The notes below the pieces were generated by a model. The model was not told where the DNA came from. It saw only the letters and a program-made list of their open reading frames with translations, and did not search any database. Position numbers and translations under genes: made by a program. This document shows, one piece after another, positions 62,732 to 64,000 of a stretch of 64,000 bases of DNA; position 1 is the stretch's first letter, and the number at the start of each line of letters is the position of its first letter. The DNA is from Paracidovorax wautersii (GTDB lineage: Bacteria; Pseudomonadota; Gammaproteobacteria; Burkholderiales; Burkholderiaceae_C). Location: NCBI RefSeq assembly GCF_900113035.1, contig NZ_FONX01000004.1, forward strand, positions 307,980 through 371,979, in the 5' to 3' direction.

Positions 62732-63766
62732 ATGACATCACCGGCCAGCGCCCCAGCCCGGCCCACCGCCAAGTATCTGCCGGCCGACGACACCTTCTCG
62801 GTCCTGGTGGTCGAGGACCAGCACTCCGTGCGGGCCGTCACCGTGGCCGAACTGCAGCGCGCCAAGGTGCCCGTCATCCACGAAGCCGACTCGGCCGATT
62901 CGGCGCTGCGCCAGTTCGTCACGCACCGGCCCGACCTGGTGCTGCTGGACATCCGCCTGCCCGGCCAGGACGGCTACTGGGTCGCCCAGCAGATGCGCGA
63001 GGCCGAGCCGGGCGGCTGGACGCCGATCATCTTCCTCTCGGGCCTGGACAACGAGGTGGACGTGTGGCGCGGCATCGAATCGGGCGGGGACGACTACATC
63101 GTCAAGCCCGTGCGGCCCATCGTGCTGGTGGCCAAGCTGCGCGCCATGCGCCGGCTGCTGGACATGCGCCGCCGGCTGGTCGCGCTGACCGAAGAACTGC
63201 ACCAGGCGAACCAGCAGCTCAACGCCATGGTGGAGGCCGACGCGCTCACGGGCCTGGTGAACCGGCGCGGCTTCGACCGCATCCTGCACCAGGAACTGGT
63301 CGCCGCACGCCGCGAATGCACACCGCTCACGCTGATGCTGTGCGACCTGGACCATTTCAAGCGCTACAACGACACCGTGGGCCACGTGCAGGGCGACCGC
63401 TGCCTGCAGCAGCTGGGCAGCCTGCTGCGCGAGGTCTGCGTGCGCCCGCGCGACATGGCCGCGCGCTACGGCGGCGAAGAGTTCGCGCTGATCCTGCCCA
63501 ACACGCCGCGCTCGGGCGCCATGACCTTCGCCCGCGCGCTCGGGCAGCTGCTCAAGAGCCGCGCCATCCCCCACCCCGACTCGCCGCTGGGCAGCCTGCT
63601 CACCCTCTCGGGCGGCATCACCACCTGCATGCCCGACGAGAGCACCAGCGCCGAAACCATGCTGATGCGCGCCGACCAGGCGCTCTACGCGGCCAAGGAA
63701 CAGGGCCGCAACCGTTTCTTCAGCTTCGAGATGCAGATGGACACCGTGGAGCAGCGCCTCTTCTGA
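62732..63766 (+). CDS. Response regulator with GGDEF (diguanylate cyclase) domain
   Basis: A 344-residue REC-GGDEF protein of the PleD/WspR kind. The receiver domain (about 23-140) has phospho-acceptor Asp73 in LVLLDIRLPG. A coiled linker (about 145-170) precedes the GGDEF domain with the intact active site GGEEF (247-251). An RxxD inhibitory site (RPRD, 238-241) sits five residues before it, so product inhibition is expected. It should make cyclic di-GMP on phosphorylation. No histidine kinase gene is nearby. Confidence 0.93.
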   Translation: MTSPASAPARPTAKYLPADDTFSVLVVEDQHSVRAVTVAELQRAKVPVIHEADSADSALRQFVTHRPDLVLLDIRLPGQDGYWVAQQMREAEPGGWTPIIFLSGLDNEVDVWRGIESGGDDYIVKPVRPIVLVAKLRAMRRLLDMRRRLVALTEELHQANQQLNAMVEADALTGLVNRRGFDRILHQELVAARRECTPLTLMLCDLDHFKRYNDTVGHVQGDRCLQQLGSLLREVCVRPRDMAARYGGEEFALILPNTPRSGAMTFARALGQLLKSRAIPHPDSPLGSLLTLSGGITTCMPDESTSAETMLMRADQALYAAKEQGRNRFFSFEMQMDTVEQRLF

Positions 63767-63812
63767 AGAGCGTGCCGCCCCTGCCGCACCCTGCCGACCC
63801 TTTTTGTACCGA

Positions 63813-64000
63813 ATGAACAGCCAGCAACTGCATCTCCGAATCCACCAGATGTTGCCCGCCTGGGTCCAGGAATGGCTCGACATCATCGTCCCCGCCCTGC
63901 AGATCGTGGCCATCGTCGCCGTGGCCCTCTTGCTGCAGCGCGCGCTGCGCCGGCTGATCCGCCGCGCCGGCCAGCACTACCACTGGCCGCTGGAGCTGAT
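63813..64000 (+). CDS. N-terminus of a probable mechanosensitive (MscS-like) ion channel, cut by the window edge
   Basis: At least 62 residues are visible: a short amphipathic start, one transmembrane helix (about 27-42, IIVPALQIVAIVAVALLLQ), then a basic RALRRLIRRAGQHYHWPLEL segment that resembles the first helix region of MscS-family proteins in Burkholderiales. The gene continues beyond the window, so the call rests on little sequence. Confidence 0.5.
   Translation, partial: MNSQQLHLRIHQMLPAWVQEWLDIIVPALQIVAIVAVALLLQRALRRLIRRAGQHYHWPLEL

Overview
The window is high-GC (roughly 65-70%) bacterial chromosome. The protein sequences, the gene order (leuCDB-asd-fimV-truA-trpFBA-accD; dnaB-rplI-rpsR-priB-rpsF; grpE-dnaK-dnaJ) and short dispersed palindromes point to a Betaproteobacterium of the Comamonadaceae, most like Acidovorax. 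This assignment is from recognition, not from a database search.

Layout. 1-11 kb: a cardiolipin-synthase-like phospholipase D protein, a lipoprotein esterase, a small exported I9-like protein, a holin-family membrane protein, glnS, a Tyr/Pro-rich exported protein, an alpha/beta hydrolase, arfB, a 270-bp structured non-coding element (7519-7788), a LigB-type dioxygenase, a second hydrolase, a DUF3014 protein and an ABM-domain protein. 11-14.3 kb: an Lrp-type regulator divergent from a homodimeric 2-oxoacid dehydrogenase E1. 14.4-20 kb: a minus-strand envelope/folding cluster (TPR protein, L,D-transpeptidase, ppiA, ppiB, lpxH, mtfA). 20-25.9 kb: cysS, a DNA glycosylase, accA, tilS, lysC and tRNA-Ser(GCU). 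26-32.2 kb: the start of a siderophore-type NRPS locus with a Fur box, ECF sigma factor, MbtH protein, type II thioesterase and a FAAL-PCP-C-A synthetase. The synthetase homology stops abruptly inside its adenylation domain, where the dnaB side begins. 32.3-39.5 kb: dnaB, rplI, rpsR, priB and rpsF, then the grpE-dnaK-dnaJ chaperone genes. 39.8-44.3 kb: a LysR regulator and leuC, an entericidin-like lipoprotein, leuD and leuB. 44.5-50.4 kb: a Sco copper chaperone overlapping a 1724-residue lipoprotein that joins a copper-radical oxidase, an AbfB-like domain, a PKD domain, a YVTN propeller, a di-haem cytochrome c and two ricin-type lectin trefoils. 50.4-59.5 kb: asd preceded by a Thr/Ile/Lys-rich leader peptide, then fimV, truA, trpF, trpB, trpA and accD. 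59.6-64 kb: a YggT-family protein, a LON-domain protein, lysS, a REC-GGDEF response regulator and the start of an MscS-like channel.

Most of the window is housekeeping. The accessory or unusual parts are the Sco/copper-oxidase fusion operon set between leuB and asd, the truncated NRPS locus joined to dnaB, the structured 270-bp element at 7.5 kb, the asd leader peptide with alternative hairpins, and a family of short GCTAT...ATAGC palindromic repeats. Members of that family form terminators and stop-codon-flanking sequence, and some lie inside the coding sequence of ppiA, trpF and probably tilS.
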